Assembly (NCBI GenBank): GCA_025677815.1
Contig: JAIXMP010000005.1
Coordinates: 1,550,001 to 1,614,000 of the forward strand
Direction: 5' to 3'
DNA length: 64,000 nucleotides
DNA from: Phascolomyces articulosus
Lineage: Eukaryota > Mucoromycota > Mucoromycetes > Mucorales > Lichtheimiaceae
Shown here: piece by piece, positions 37,346 through 50,200 of the stretch
Numbering within the stretch: position 1 is the stretch's first letter
Layout of the letters: every line of letters begins with the position of its first letter
Program-made: the position numbers and the translations under genes
The notes under the pieces: model-generated
Databases searched by the model: none
What the model was told of the DNA's origin: nothing
Seen by the model: only the letters and a program-made list of their open reading frames with translations

Positions 37346-39386
37346 ATGACATCGTCCGCCACAAACCCTTCGGTTCTAATGGCAACAGCTCATGAACAAG
37401 GTATGATTATTGTCATGGCAACATACTTTACTGTTGCTAAGCAAAATATTAAAATTAATATACTGTCATTTTTATCTATAGTTATTGAAGAATACATTCA
37501 AAACCCTGATAATCAACCATTATCAGTGGCAAAATTCTTAAATGACAATCTCGATTACCTTGTTTCGAATACAACTCTTAGAGAAAATTATAAAAACAAA
37601 TGGACTGGATTTTTGAATAAAGTAGCAGCAAAGAATAATATGAAACTGGTACGTAAATATTCAAATATTAAAAATATAAGGCGTCCAGTAACTTTTTTTT
37701 ATATGGGTGCCCACAAAAATGTCTTATTTCGCGCTTGAGATATACACTACTCCAGTTTAATCTGATAACATTGATATCGTTAGAAAAAGTCCTTCCCTGA
37801 CTGGAATGCATTTGCCAGTTCGTTACTTGAGCATTTATCCAAAAATGATTCATCATCAGCGCAACCATTACGACAATCTTTTAACAGCAGTGGCAGTAAC
37901 AGTAGTAGTTCCCATAGACTATCAACTGAGGATCGTCAGCAATTTGTAGAAGTGTTCGATAATACATTAAGCTCAACAAAATTTTGGACATTAACAACTG
38001 GAACGGTAGTCGAACAAAAGATGAAGGAATTAGCTTTGAAATGTACCCATGAACAGTAAGTTTTATTTTTTTATTTTTGGGTTGTAATCTTATCGGTTAT
38101 TTTTATCGTAATGCTTATATATTTATATGACAAATGATTATTTGTATGATAGTCCATGCCTTTCAATGGTTCTTGATCCTGCTGATTCGATATGGAACAG
38201 CTACTTTACGGTTGACGAACTGGAAGAAATAGAACATGCAAACAAACCTATGATTCGTGAATTACCAACCGAAGCTATTGATTATTCGAATAATTATAAA
38301 AATATGGTATTTTTTTATTATAATCAATCCTTAAGATGTAGTCAAATGAATAAATTTATCAGTTCAATTAACCCGGATAAACCAACTAGAAAACATTGGA
38401 TGAGCTATGGGAGGAAAGCGCAAAACACCATTTCCATCCTATTCGACAACCATTAATGAATTGGGTCCATATGTCAGTTGTAAATACCATCAATATCTTA
38501 TTTCACAACATACATAAAAAGTATAAAACTGAAGCTGATCTCATGAAAAGAATTTGGGTCATGATTGACTGTGCCTTCGATGACAGTGACGTTGATGTTA
38601 TTTGGTAAATAGTTGTTCTTTTTTTAATGTTTTGAGAAATGTTGGTGCATACAACTTATAACTTTTTATTACTTAGCGGTGAATATGTATCAAAATCTAC
38701 CACCACACGTGCCAACATGGATCGTTCCATTGCTGCAATTGATGCCATGGCCAGACGAAAAATTGGAACAAAAACGGATGTTCTTTTTACCACGGAGTTC
38801 CTCGAGTTTGGCACCTGTGAAGCAGGTAAAATCACGGACCCCAACAACACCAAGACATTACTTGAGGCTGGAATGAAAATTCCTAAGACATTGAAAGATA
38901 TGCTTTTTGTACTTGCTAATGAATGTCCATCCCAATTGCGTCGATTACGAACTTGTGGCATTGTTATATCCGGTTAGTTTATATATACATATATTAGTTG
39001 TTTAATATTTAGCATAAATATATTCAAAAAGGCTGGGACCTAAAGAAGATGCATTTATTGACTTTCTATTATTAGGTTTAAATATGTTACCATTGTTGAT
39101 GGATAGCCCAAATGGATATGTTGCCCGTATCAGTCGACCAAATCAATTTCTCCATTATCCAACAAATGCTTCTGACTTCTACAAAAACATGAAGAATATC
39201 CTTCGTGTCATATATGACGTAAAAACGGTTATGGCAGAAGTGAATGAAATTATTAATGAAACAGATGATGGTGTCAAATACGGGTCACGAAGATCTACAG
39301 CCCTCCCTCCATCATTTTTACCAGTTTCAGTAAAAAGAACTTCCAAGAAAAGAAAAGCTGCTTCGGAAACCACTGAATCTTCGTGA
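37346..39386 (+). CDS. Uncharacterised protein, seven exons, probably lineage-specific family
   Basis: Exons 37346-37400, 37482-37648, 37784-38055, 38153-38306, 38390-38604, 38677-38972 and 39076-39386 join in phase with GT..AG introns to 489 residues, no internal stop. The ATG at 37346 begins the first in-phase exon. Residues 1-160 are polar with a Ser/Asn run; residues 165-290 contain a WNSYFTVDELEEIEHANKP block and a Trp-rich helix region. The most family-like part starts near residue 289: CGEYVSKSTTTR, then KIGTKTDVLFTTEFLEFGTC and EAGK, then ISGLNMLPLLMD. The tail ends in a basic KRTSKKRKA, a possible nuclear signal. The D..E-x-G-K arrangement could be a PD-(D/E)XK nuclease-like core, but this is speculative. 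It resembles a protein type I recall as multicopy in Mucoromycota, function unknown. The only intact non-transposase gene in the island. Confidence 0.75.
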
Positions 39387-40134
39387 TTTTTTTTTTATTT
39401 CATACTCCATATTCCTGTAACATTTTCATTTTTATTACCCTCATGTTTAGTATTCTTTATTTGTTATATACCTGTACCTCGTCTTTTCTTGTCACGTTGT
39501 TTATCCTCTCTCAAATTTTATTTTACATTTTGTATTGTTTTTTCTCTCCACATAGTATATTTCCTTCAAGTTTTATTTTGTATCATATTGCATTATTTCT
39601 CTCTCTTCTTCTTATTATCTTTTCATACATAGTTGTTAAAACTCCAAATTAAACAAATTCTTGGTTCTATTCCTCCAATAATTGAATAGCTACCACCCAG
39701 ATATATAAAGAATTTTGTATTTCTTCATGTACATCTTTGAATACTTTGACGATTATACCTATAATTACTGCGTTGGACTATATACCAATAGATCTTATTT
39801 ATCATTTACGTATACTGTATATCTCATTATTAGCTCAATACTTCTTAATAAAAGAGGAACTATATAGCAACATGGATTTGAATATATTGTGTATGTTTAG
39901 AAAAGAAATTGGTTACTCCATCTGTCTATCAATGCCTGTGATAAATTCATTCATTATTTAATTAATTGCTTTTGGATCAATATGGGTGAAACTAAAGTAT
40001 CACATAATTACTTGTCTCTTGTATTTACAAAACACTCAAATATTTAGTGCTTACTTCAAAGCTGATCGTCACAAAGTATTAAATATATAATAACAAAGCA
40101 GGATGATGACTAATAAGTACTGGATAATGTCTAT
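39387..40134. other. No gene seen
   Basis: T-rich 3' flank of the preceding gene followed by AT-rich sequence; no supported feature. Confidence 0.5.
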
Positions 40135-40810
40135 GTGCTGCTGCCAGGTTCATGGCTAGTTTGTTTACGCCGGTATTGTACCGTGGACATATCCTTTGTA
40201 CTGTTTTAGTCAACAAATGCACTGAATCCAGCCTGACAATCACAACAAAATGAATTTATCCCTTTGCTAAAACTAGCACCACGTTGACAGGCAAAATGGT
40301 ATTATATATTAAATAGAACATATAAATAAAAAATACTTTATACAAGTAATTGAGGAAAAGTTCTGTATACTTCTTAAAAAATTATTATGCGATTAACTTC
40401 ATTCAAAAATATAACCCTCGTATCCTCTACTACGTTTATGGCCGAGTGAGATTGATGTATATCCATTTCTAGATATTCTTCATTCGTAACTTTACGAGGG
40501 CTTGTTTAGCTACTACTGGTTTTATTGTAAACTCGCAGTGATAATATTTTTCTTGTTCATCGATCCAGTTACGATAGTTCGATCTTGGGATATACAGTTG
40601 GGTAGTTGAACCAGCATCTTCAGGTCAAGTGATAAATGCGGTGGTAAGATACCTTTCAAAATTTTAATAAAAACGAAGATTCAGGAACGAAAAAAAGTTA
40701 AGTCAGAGGAGTCAAATAGTATTATTATTACACTAAATATTTGTTGGTTAATAAAAACCGAGGATAGAAGCAAAAAATTCACCATTGCAACAGCTTCCGT
40801 AGCAACCACT
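40135..40810 (-). pseudogene. Zinc-finger remnant, probably from a MULE-type transposon
   Basis: Minus-strand blocks read as protein with scattered stops and frame changes. Near 40790 is a VHLVVATEAVAM block; 40620-40470 gives PEDAGSTTQLYIPRSNYRNW and KYYHCEFTIKPVVAKQALVK; 40300-40140 gives ASFSKGINSFCCDCQAGFSAF, a stop, then YRRKQTSHEPGSS. The spacing of the Cys residues and the terminal His before Glu-Pro-Gly recalls the N-terminal zinc finger of MULE/FAR1-like transposases. Too broken for a full assignment. Confidence 0.4.
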
Positions 40811-41258
40811 AAATGAACTTTTGAGTAAAAGATCTAAAAAAATAAAATATAAAAAACATATATAAATATATAAATATATAACCTGAAGAACCACCGCTAC
40901 CATCTCAACTCACATCTCAATCAACTCCCTTCCTATAAAATTTTTTCTTTTTTCTTTTTTTCTTCCTTTTACAATTATACCACTATCACTTCATCCACAC
41001 TAACTTAGTTTTTCCTCCCAAAGGGGGTTTTTTCAGCTAATGCTACATATCTTTGTTCATTTATAACTTCGCATCAAAGTACCGCAAGGAAGCGACCATA
41101 TGCCTATAGGCTTAGGTCAAGCTAGTCTTCCACATTAATAAATACAAATTTTAACCTATATAATATATGACGTTGCTCCGAAAAACACTTACAAAGAATT
41201 TTTACTGAAAATCTTCGTGTTCCTAGGATTACACACTTTTTGTTCATACCCATTTCTT

Positions 41259-41779
41259 ATTATTAGAATCGCATCTCTCAATCCCACTCGCTCTCAATGC
41301 CCCATTACTAAGAATGAACGGATCAGCTTTATTCGTGTTCATCGATTCTTAAAGGAACAGCAAGAAACGGGAAACCTCGCAACAACTGTGCCCCTCCGCA
41401 AGCTTCTTAAGGAGGCACTCGGGGTTGGAGAAAGAACAGCTAGCAAGATCATTCAATACTCCAATGCCGATCAATTACTGGATGAGGGGAAACCCATTGG
41501 CCGTCCAAAGAAAAAGCTTAGTGAAGATTATATAAAGTGCATTCGTGACTTCACCTTGCAATACAACCAAATCGGCACTCCTGTTACAGCAGAAGGTATT
41601 CGTAAACACGTCCTTGAAAATGGATAAGTCTCACTTTCTACTTTGAATGATGATTTGAAGTTGGTTGGATTGCACTTCGGTAAAGGTCAAAGTCGAAATA
41701 TCATGCATGAAAGTGCTGCGGTGGTAAACTATCGAAAAACCTATGTATTTAAACATTACCGTCATTTTATTATAAAATA
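41259..41779 (+). pseudogene. Truncated transposase N-terminus (helix-turn-helix part)
   Basis: One frame runs from about 41259 to 41779 with a single in-frame TAA at 41625. Before it: FIRVHRFLKEQQETGN, EALGVGERTASKIIQ, GRPKKKLSEDYIKCIRDF. After it: LSTLNDDLKLVGLHFGKG and a VNYRKTYVFKHYRHF block. The order (HTH, GRP hinge, second HTH, then a Tyr-Arg segment) is that of IS630/Tc1-like transposases, but the sequence ends before any catalytic Asp. It is a different lineage from the transposase at 32215. Confidence 0.6.
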
Positions 41780-42105
41780 AGTAGTTCAGAAGATGTTATG
41801 TGCAATAAATTTATTGAAAATGTACCATTTTATTATTGTTTGTTGGTATGAATGTTTGTTAAATCCAACTATGGAATTATTAAGCTAAATAAACATATAT
41901 ACTTATTATCCCCCCCCTCTTATATAGTTATCCCATTTTATATACGTACTTATCCCAGTTAATATGTATGTGATAAGAAAAGTGGGCTCATCAGTCACTC
42001 TTAATTACTGATATATTATACTTGAGATGACCTAATAATCAAAAAGCTGTTATCTTAATAATAATTGTTCCCAAAACCTTTACCGTTCTCACATAATACT
42101 GGTAC

Positions 42106-43290
42106 CTGCGTGACTTTTTGAGCAATAGTTGTTGTGATAGAGTCAAAGGATGTGATAATTGGAACAATATAAGCAGCAATAAACGCTATTTTTTTAATAT
42201 AAGCAATTCATCAATATTAAATCACCCAATATCAATATAGTCGAATAATAGCAACTCATTGTAACTGTTACTTACAAATGATTGTACTTTTCAGAAGACC
42301 AAGGTGAGTGGCACTACCTGTATTTCGCATGGTAGATTCAACAATTGGGCTACGCTATTTATATATTTTTGACACAGATTATGTTAAAGAACAACTAGAA
42401 GAAATACAGTATCCATATCTTTAATTTTATTACCTCGACACTGTATGATTCCAATAACTTTTATGGATCATAAGACAGGCCTTTCAAAACAAGTAATATT
42501 TTCCATGCAAGAATATCGGCTGAATTATAAAATACTTGATTAGGTCTTGATTTTTTAAAGGCATACTTTAAGTTGTTCTTTTCACTTACAATCTGTAACC
42601 CGAGATTAAGACCCTGACCACCCACTGGTGAATGGCAATGAGCAGCGCCTGAAAACATATAAAAATATATCCGAGTCACCAAACTGATCAGTTTATTTAT
42701 TTATTACAAGACGTACCTCCAGTCAAGAATGCTCGTTCGCGACTAAAACCATCAGCTTTACGTTCATTAATACGGAAAATATCAATATGACTAGCTTGCT
42801 GAAGTGTAACATTCATTGGTTCGATTCTCTGCTTAACAATTTCTTGTACATCTTGAAAAGTTAGTGTATCGCCACGATAGACACCATGTGTCACCTCTTT
42901 GCTGTTTCTTACTTCATACAAATCAAGGTTAATGAATGATCGATGGATTAATTGACCTTCCTCGTTTATTCCCACTGGTATAAGTCCAGCAATACCTAAT
43001 GGATGATAGAAGATGAAGAAAAAAAATCGATCAGGACGACTGTAGTCATACTTGTTATAATATGATAACTAAAGTTCTTATCATCAGAATGGATACAAAT
43101 GTTACCGCAAGCCTGAGCCACTTGCTTAGCATCCTTTCTAGTCACTATCACATCCCCTACTGCAAAGCGTGTTTCCGTTGCATGTCCGTCATACGACCAA
43201 TCCTTTGCTAATTTACGCACTGTTGAGTGTGTTACATCTGCACCCACAATGTATTGAGCATGTATTCTTTTTTCTTTTCCAGTTGTAAAA
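42106..43290 (-). pseudogene. Decayed duplicate of the adjacent FAD monooxygenase
   Basis: Aligns exon for exon with the gene at 44063-46598 but lacks the N-terminal FAD fold and the last exon. Read right to left: the DG-motif region at 43290-43190 reads GADVTHS where the intact gene has GADGTHS; then a block ending LTGG; then an exon with GGAAHCHSPVGGQGLNLG, so the GD motif Asp has become Gly; then ILLVLKGLSYDP followed by an in-frame TAA where the intact gene has Glu. Exon equivalents also remain at 42354-42276 (PIVESTMRNTGSATHLG) and about 42190-42106 (FIAAYIVPIITSFD). Loss of two flavin/NADPH motifs, a stop, and both ends makes it a clear pseudogene. Its introns sit at the same places as in the intact copy, so it arose by DNA duplication rather than retroposition. 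Confidence 0.88.
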
Positions 43291-44062
43291 ATATATAAAA
43301 GGTATTAACAAATATAAAAAATAAAGACGATATAAAAATACGTTGGGACTGTTATAAGATTTATTTCAATAAAAAAAAAATGATTCTCAAACTCTCCAAT
43401 AAACTTGAGGTCCTTTTATACTTTTCGATGAAGTGCTTATTTCTAATTATTTATTTATTGTCGGGTACGTGTTTATCTTAGTCCATAGAGATGAGAATTG
43501 ATAGTTGTTGTTGTTAATTTACGCCTTCTGCTAAGAGGATGTTTATTCATTTCTTATTTTCTTATTATTGAACATTATACCTTATTTGGTATACCGTTCT
43601 GATTCACCCCATTTCATAACAATGGTGTTATTCTATTTTATTTATTATTTATTATTTATTCTTTTCTTCCTCATTTAAATTTAGATACACCTATTAGGCG
43701 TATTCTTTTCCTACGGACACGATAGGCGGGTTTTTAGATATTTCAAGTTGCTCCGTACCTGGCATGCCCGTGGATCATATCGATGCTGCGCAAGATACAT
43801 TAATGATTTCACTATGAAGCAGCATAAGTTTCTATTTTTAAAAAGTTGGAATTAGCCCCAAAGACAACCAACCATTTTGATCTTGTTATGGAAATAGGTA
43901 TATAATTAGTAGTACTTTAACGAATAATATTGTAGACAAAGAGATATATTGTAGAAAGTTAAGTTGAATAAGATCTTTATATAAATTTATAGGATATAAT
44001 GTAAACTGAGTATAATAAAATGTAATCAAATATTTGTAATAAGAAGAGTTTCTATTATCAAT
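43291..44062. other. Intergenic between the monooxygenase copies
   Basis: AT-rich; no remnants of the missing 5' exons of the pseudogene were recognised here. Confidence 0.5.
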
Positions 44063-46598
44063 CTATTTTGTAACTAAATAATTGCCAAGAAAATTGAATG
44101 CAGTATTTATATCACTTGTTGAGTTTACCAATCCACTGTATGCAACATAACGATCTGGTCTAAAAATAAGAATCGCAGCAGGAGGTGATTCTAGCTTATT
44201 TTCCTGGAGATACTTGTCCAACCCAATACGGTTTGAAAGAGAATGTTCTGCATCCCAGTGTTCTTCTAACCAGAACGCTTCCTCATAACCTTTCGTCGTC
44301 ACATAGGTGGGTAATTTGTTTTTCCAGGAATGATGCGCTGATTCAACAATGATGGGTTTAATTGTTGCGGCTGGAATGGCATATGTATCATTAAATTTGC
44401 TCCAAAATGCACGTGTCAGTGGGTTTCCAGAATAACAAGAAGATCGACTCGATACCCATAAGATAGTATATTGTGGAATTGTATTTTGTAATAAGTGATG
44501 TAGTGTCGTACGTTCAAAATCATCATTGTTAATAAGTCGTTTACGGAGAGAGACTGTTTCTCGAATATATTGTCCCGGTGCAATAAGATCCGTAGTGGGT
44601 GTAGCTTGGGGTAATAAAGGTGATTCTTTTGGAAGCTCCACAGCAATCTGTATAAATTAGAAAAATATTATATTATAGTTAGACATGTTGCAATATAAAA
44701 AATCCATCATAATTGGTAGCCATTCAATAGTAGAGTGTCTTTTTACCTGCAGCATACTGGCCATAAAAGGTTTCATTACTCGATCCATTGAAAGTACAAC
44801 AGGTAAGGCATATTTTGCAAAGATGGCTATATATATAATGTTGTGGAATGTTAATTAAAAAACCATTATACTGGATAACATCATACGCATCAGACAGCAG
44901 TAAAACTTACAGAATAAAAAGGAGTTTCCAAGTAAAGTTCGAGTAGCGTAACCCGTAGCTTCCATTGTAGCAGCATCAATAGGTTCTCGCTATAGAGTAA
45001 TTATTATTTTGTTAGATACAGTGGGTTTTTTTACGGATAAATAAATTTCAAGTTAAATTACCTCAGCACTATAAGAATCTAGTAATTGTTCAGGATCAGT
45101 GGACAACCCATCAAGTACCATTGATAACTTCCATGAGAGATTGTCAGCTATATATAATTATAACAAGAAGAATGCTGTTTAGTTCCACTAACCAAATAGT
45201 ATCCACTTATGCTCACTCTATATCTTACCATCTTGAATACCAAGGTTAAGTCCTTGACCACCAAATGGAGAATGACAATGGGCAGCATCTGTATTATGGA
45301 ATGGATAAAAATGTTGGTTTCATCTTGGTTTCCAGTATATTCTTTTATAAAGATGTTCATATCCCTACTCACCCCCAACTACAAATGCACGGTTTCGGCG
45401 GAATCCATTCGCCTTTCGTTCATTAATACGGAAAATAGAAAGTTGACGAGCATCTTTAACATTGATATCAAGTGGAGCAAGTCTTGATTTAAGAACTTCT
45501 TGTAGCTCATCTTTCGTAATAGTTTCATGTTGACTAATTCCATGTGTTGAGTACTTTCCATCTGTCACTTCATAGGGACCAAGATTACCAAATAGACGAT
45601 AATAACATTCACCATCCTCCAAGATATCTACAGGTATGATACCAAATATGCCTATAACAAACAAAAAAGCGCCCCAGCCATAGATTTAGTTATATATACA
45701 AGAAAACGCTTACACGCAGAAGAATAAATAATATTTATATAAAATGTATAAAAAGCTTTTTACCTTCAGGGTGGAAGAACCCATTTGCACGGGTTTTGCA
45801 TAATTGTCCAACGTCTTTTCCTTCGAGTATCACATCGCCTACCACAAATTTGGTTCCCACGGAATAACCTTCGTAAGACCAATCATCTGCTAATTTACGA
45901 ACTGCAGAATGTGTACCATCCGCTCCCACAATATAACGGGCATGAATGGTTTCTTCTTCCCCAGTAAGCACATTTTGAACCAAAGCTTCAACACCTTCAC
46001 TGTCTTGTTTGTATCCAATCAATTTAGTATTCCACGAAATATGATCTTTGCCAAGGAGATCAGCAAATGTTTCTTCAGTATCATGTTGAGGTAGCGAAGA
46101 AATATGTGGGAAAATGGTATCGGCGTTCATGTTGAGTTGTGCTATCTATTGAAACATGCATCATCAGAGAGTGAGTTAATATATATATTCAATAAAAGAA
46201 AAGTTGTTGATAAAATAGGACAGAGTCTTATACCTTTTTTCCATTGGAAAACATTTGTGCGCCTTGAAGTGTCATTGCTTTCTTTAGAATACAACTTGCA
46301 AGTTTACGATTATGAAGGACTTCTAAAGTACGAGCGGTAATGCCGACAGCTCTAGTTTCATGGGTGGCACCTTGTCTTTTTTCAATAATCTTGAAGGTAT
46401 GATTCATGGAAGCCATCTATAGATTGATTCAAAATATAAATATATTTGATGTTAATTTTTGTGGCATAAGACTGATATTGATTTAGTTCAAGTATACTTT
46501 AATAAAAGAATACTTACACGTAAGGCAAAGAATAAACCAACTGGACCAGCACCAGATATTAAAACGTCAACCTTTTTATCAGTAGTAGTATTGACCAT
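44063..46598 (-). CDS. FAD-dependent aromatic hydroxylase (phenol 2-monooxygenase/TfdB type)
   Basis: Nine exons, in transcript order 46598-46518, 46416-46234, 46145-45764, 45651-45373, 45288-45229, 45147-45062, 44989-44911, 44826-44747, 44647-44063; all phases agree and give 604 residues. Class A flavoprotein monooxygenases hydroxylate aromatic rings using NAD(P)H and O2. The three diagnostic motifs are present: GAGPVG at residues 16-21 (dinucleotide fold), GADGTHS at about 162-168 (DG motif) and GDAAHCHSPFGGQGLN from residue 308 (GD motif). The C-terminal 195-residue exon corresponds to the thioredoxin-like domain of this family, ending in ILIFRPDRYVAYSG. No signal peptide; probably cytosolic. 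The substrate cannot be predicted; aromatic catabolism or a tailoring step in secondary metabolism are both possible. Confidence 0.93.
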
Positions 46599-47276
46599 AG
46601 TTGTTTGATGTAAGTTTTTGTTTGTAATAACTGTATGATTTGATAAAGTGTGTGTATAAATGAAATAATGATGATCAAGAAAAAAGTGTCTTTATATATA
46701 TTTCTGATTTTTCTGATTCATGCATGATTACAAAAATTACTTTGTTACAGGAACAAATCAATTCGCCGGTGACACTCGGTGGATTGGATACCGAGATGAC
46801 TTTTATAGAAACTTTAAAATTTGGGTGCTAAATACGGAGAAACAATTAACCACAACATATAGTTTCAAGTTCTTTATTATTGGAATATAGGAATCGTAAT
46901 ATTTTCGTAAAAAGCAGTATAGATAATTAAAAAGGCACATAAATGACCTTTCTTTAATGTGATGAATCCTGTGTATCTTCTATATTTTATCTATTTAGTA
47001 TCATACTGCCTTCCTACAGTCATTATATAGCAAGATGATCTTAGTTATTATGTTTACAATAGTAAATATTTGAAACATTTACATCGACAATAAATTTTTC
47101 AGAGAAACAGGGAAACCAACGATAAATGGACACTACAACGATTGTTCCAAACACTTAATCCTACTCTCCATCCAGAACAATATTGTCCCATAGCATTTTT
47201 TTAAAGCTCAGTATAAATATTATTAACACTTGCACATTTTATATTAAAATTGTATACAGATGTGCTATATATTTAT
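46599..47276. other. Intergenic, monooxygenase promoter and DOA1 3' flank
   Basis: 678 bp without a gene. It must hold the promoter of the minus-strand monooxygenase and the terminator of the minus-strand DOA1 gene; no specific motif is claimed. Confidence 0.5.
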
Positions 47277-50200
47277 TTATTCCAATTTAACTAAAGGTAA
47301 CATTTCGTCTAAAATTGCGAAAAAATAATTCAGTTAGATGTTATTATTAATAAAATACTCCTACATCGAAATAAAAAAAAAGTCAAACAAAGCGATATAT
47401 CAAAAGTTACCTATGACATTTTGGATTCTTTGTTTTCCAGTAGCTTGTGATTTAATGCGTTGTAATTCCACCTTGGCACCCATAATGCTTGCTGCTTCCC
47501 GACAAGGGTCGGCTTGGACCATCTAATACAAAAGCATTACAGCGTTACATAGTTTAGTGCTTCTTTTTCTTTCAGGGCTGATGTGTAGTTTTGTAAATGC
47601 ATAAATGTAAAAATAAACAAATCATATCATACCAAAGTACCAAGTGCAACTAATACACGATATAAATTCTCTTCGTCTTGTTCAACCTTCAAAAGTTCGA
47701 CCAAAGAACCAGCAAGTCCAACTTGACAATCTTCATCCGTTTCAGTATGTGAAGTCAAGAAAACGGCAAAGCTAAAAAAAATTTCCCATAGAAATGTACC
47801 ATAAGTATTGTATATATATATATCATTTCCTCCTCTCAATCTCCTTGAATATGAATATAAAATGATAAGTTGGATAATTTATAAAACTTACTTGACTGCC
47901 AATGTGCTAATAGCTAATCGAGCCGGTTTCGTTGAATATGCACCAAACACATCTGGTTGTAATACTTCAGCTACAATATTTCGCTGTTCCCATACCATTA
48001 GTCTTCCTGCAGGTGTGATGAACAAATTTGCCAATCCTCGATAAGCCAGCATTGCATTGGTTACAGCAATCTTTTCGCTAGTGGGTGCGTTCAGTCCACC
48101 AGCTTGTTGTAAGAATCCGACGAGGTTGTTGTCAGGGACAACTTCACTAATGACTTCAGGTGTATAAAGAATAAAAAGTCGGAGTAAATCCAAGGCAGGG
48201 AATCGTTTTTCAGGCGGTAAAATGCAGCATAGCTTTACCAAAGTGTTGATACCGTTCTTGTCTACATTTCCACTTGCTGGGTTGTTCAGATAAGCAATCG
48301 ACATGGTCAATGTGTTCATATCATCGTTTGACAATTTAGCATCTCCCATTTCGCTATCGATGGATTGTAACTTGGATAAGACAGCATCCAAGTTTGATTG
48401 TTTGAGCGAAAGGTACGTGCCCTAAAAAATCATGAATTAGAGTGGGTTCTCTTTCAGAATTGGATGAACGCATGTTATTTACCAGTGGAAGAATTTTTTG
48501 TTTGGGTGCAGGTGATCTGGTCTCAGACACCATTTGAGCTGATTGGCCACGGTAAGAAGAACTTCCTATTATTGTTTTTCATAAAAAAATTGTTAGCATT
48601 GAAAGCTCATTTAAAGGATATACTGTAGGAAATATATTGCACCTGTAAATGGATCCATAAATTGGTTTGCAGGAGTGTTTCCGTAACTCGATGTGTCTTG
48701 TCCTGGGGTATACCTGCTACCACCTATGAAAACGTTTTGTAATATGTTATTTTTCCCCCTTTTTCGCATATTCACCTCTTCTTTTATATAATAATCCCAG
48801 CCCATCATATTTTTACGTACCAGTATATGGATCTTGGTATGTTCCAGCTCCTTGTCCAAGTTCAACACCTTGGGCATTCTTTGTAATAAAGTCAGCAATC
48901 TGATCCAAGAAACCTTGTGATAACTCATGGCGCCAAATGAAATTTTGTGCTGCTTGATATGGGTTCTCTGATTATTTTTAATATGCATAAGAAAAACCTG
49001 ATTAATTCATTGGATAGCCTTTGTAGTTTACCGAATTTTTTTTTCTCATTAGTTACCTGATACATTATAGGGAAGCTTTAACATTGCTTGTGGCCCAGCA
49101 CCGATATCAATATCAAAAACATAATCATATTCTTTTCCTTCATATAATTGCTTGTTTCCAGATCCAACGCCACCAACAACATCACCAATCTTTTGCCAAC
49201 TTCGAGTTTGGCTACTCCACTGATGGGCTTCCACAGTTCCATTTACATTCACCATAATAACCTGACCCTCTTTTTTTCCAGGTTCCTTAAGTACTTCAGG
49301 ACCTTGCAGTTTTTCCTTGTTGATATTACCAATTTGGTTGCTAAGTATTCCACCCATAAAAGTAAAGAATGAGTGGATCGCTGACTTCTTTTTTAAATTG
49401 TTCTCATAACATCCATAGAAAATCAAACAACAAAAATATACGGATACTTACGATGGGATTGCTTGAGCAGCAATGAGATCTTCAAGTTGCTAAATAAAAG
49501 AATAAATAAAGAATAAATAAATAAATCAATTCCCTCATTTATACACATATATAAATTTGTGTATGCGTGTGTATACAAAACCTTTTGCGCCTCGGCATCC
49601 GCCATTCGTTCTGTTGCCCGAGAAAATACTCTTACAACACCATCACTGCCTCCAACCACAATATCATCATTTGGTAATGATGCTACTGTCCAAACTGAAA
49701 TACATGGTTGCTGAATGGTTTGAATACAATCGCCGTCTATATTTTATTTTTATCAAAAACGCATCATAGATCAATATTAACGTTTAAAAAATCCAATTAC
49801 TTGTCTGGTTTCCCCATCACACCAAATTCATCTTTATCTTACCTTTCCAAATACGAACCGTACGGTCTTCGCCCGATGAAACAAATTCGCCAGTACTAAG
49901 TACTGAAATCGAGTAAACAAAGGAAGTGTGACCACTTAATTCCTGTACACAATCACCATCCAAGGTCCAAACACGTAATGTACTAAAAGAGAGGGAGGAA
50001 GGATAATTGAAAAGAAAACGTTAGGATTTTCCCCCAAAATAGATAATTCTAATTCGTATTATGCATTACCCATCATTTGAGCAAGAAACAAATCCAATAC
50101 CAGGTACTGCTGCAAGACCACGAACTGCATCAGTATGTCCATTAAAAGTTCGAACATGTTTTCCATTTTTCCATAAACGAATTGTCTTGTCGGCAGCAGC

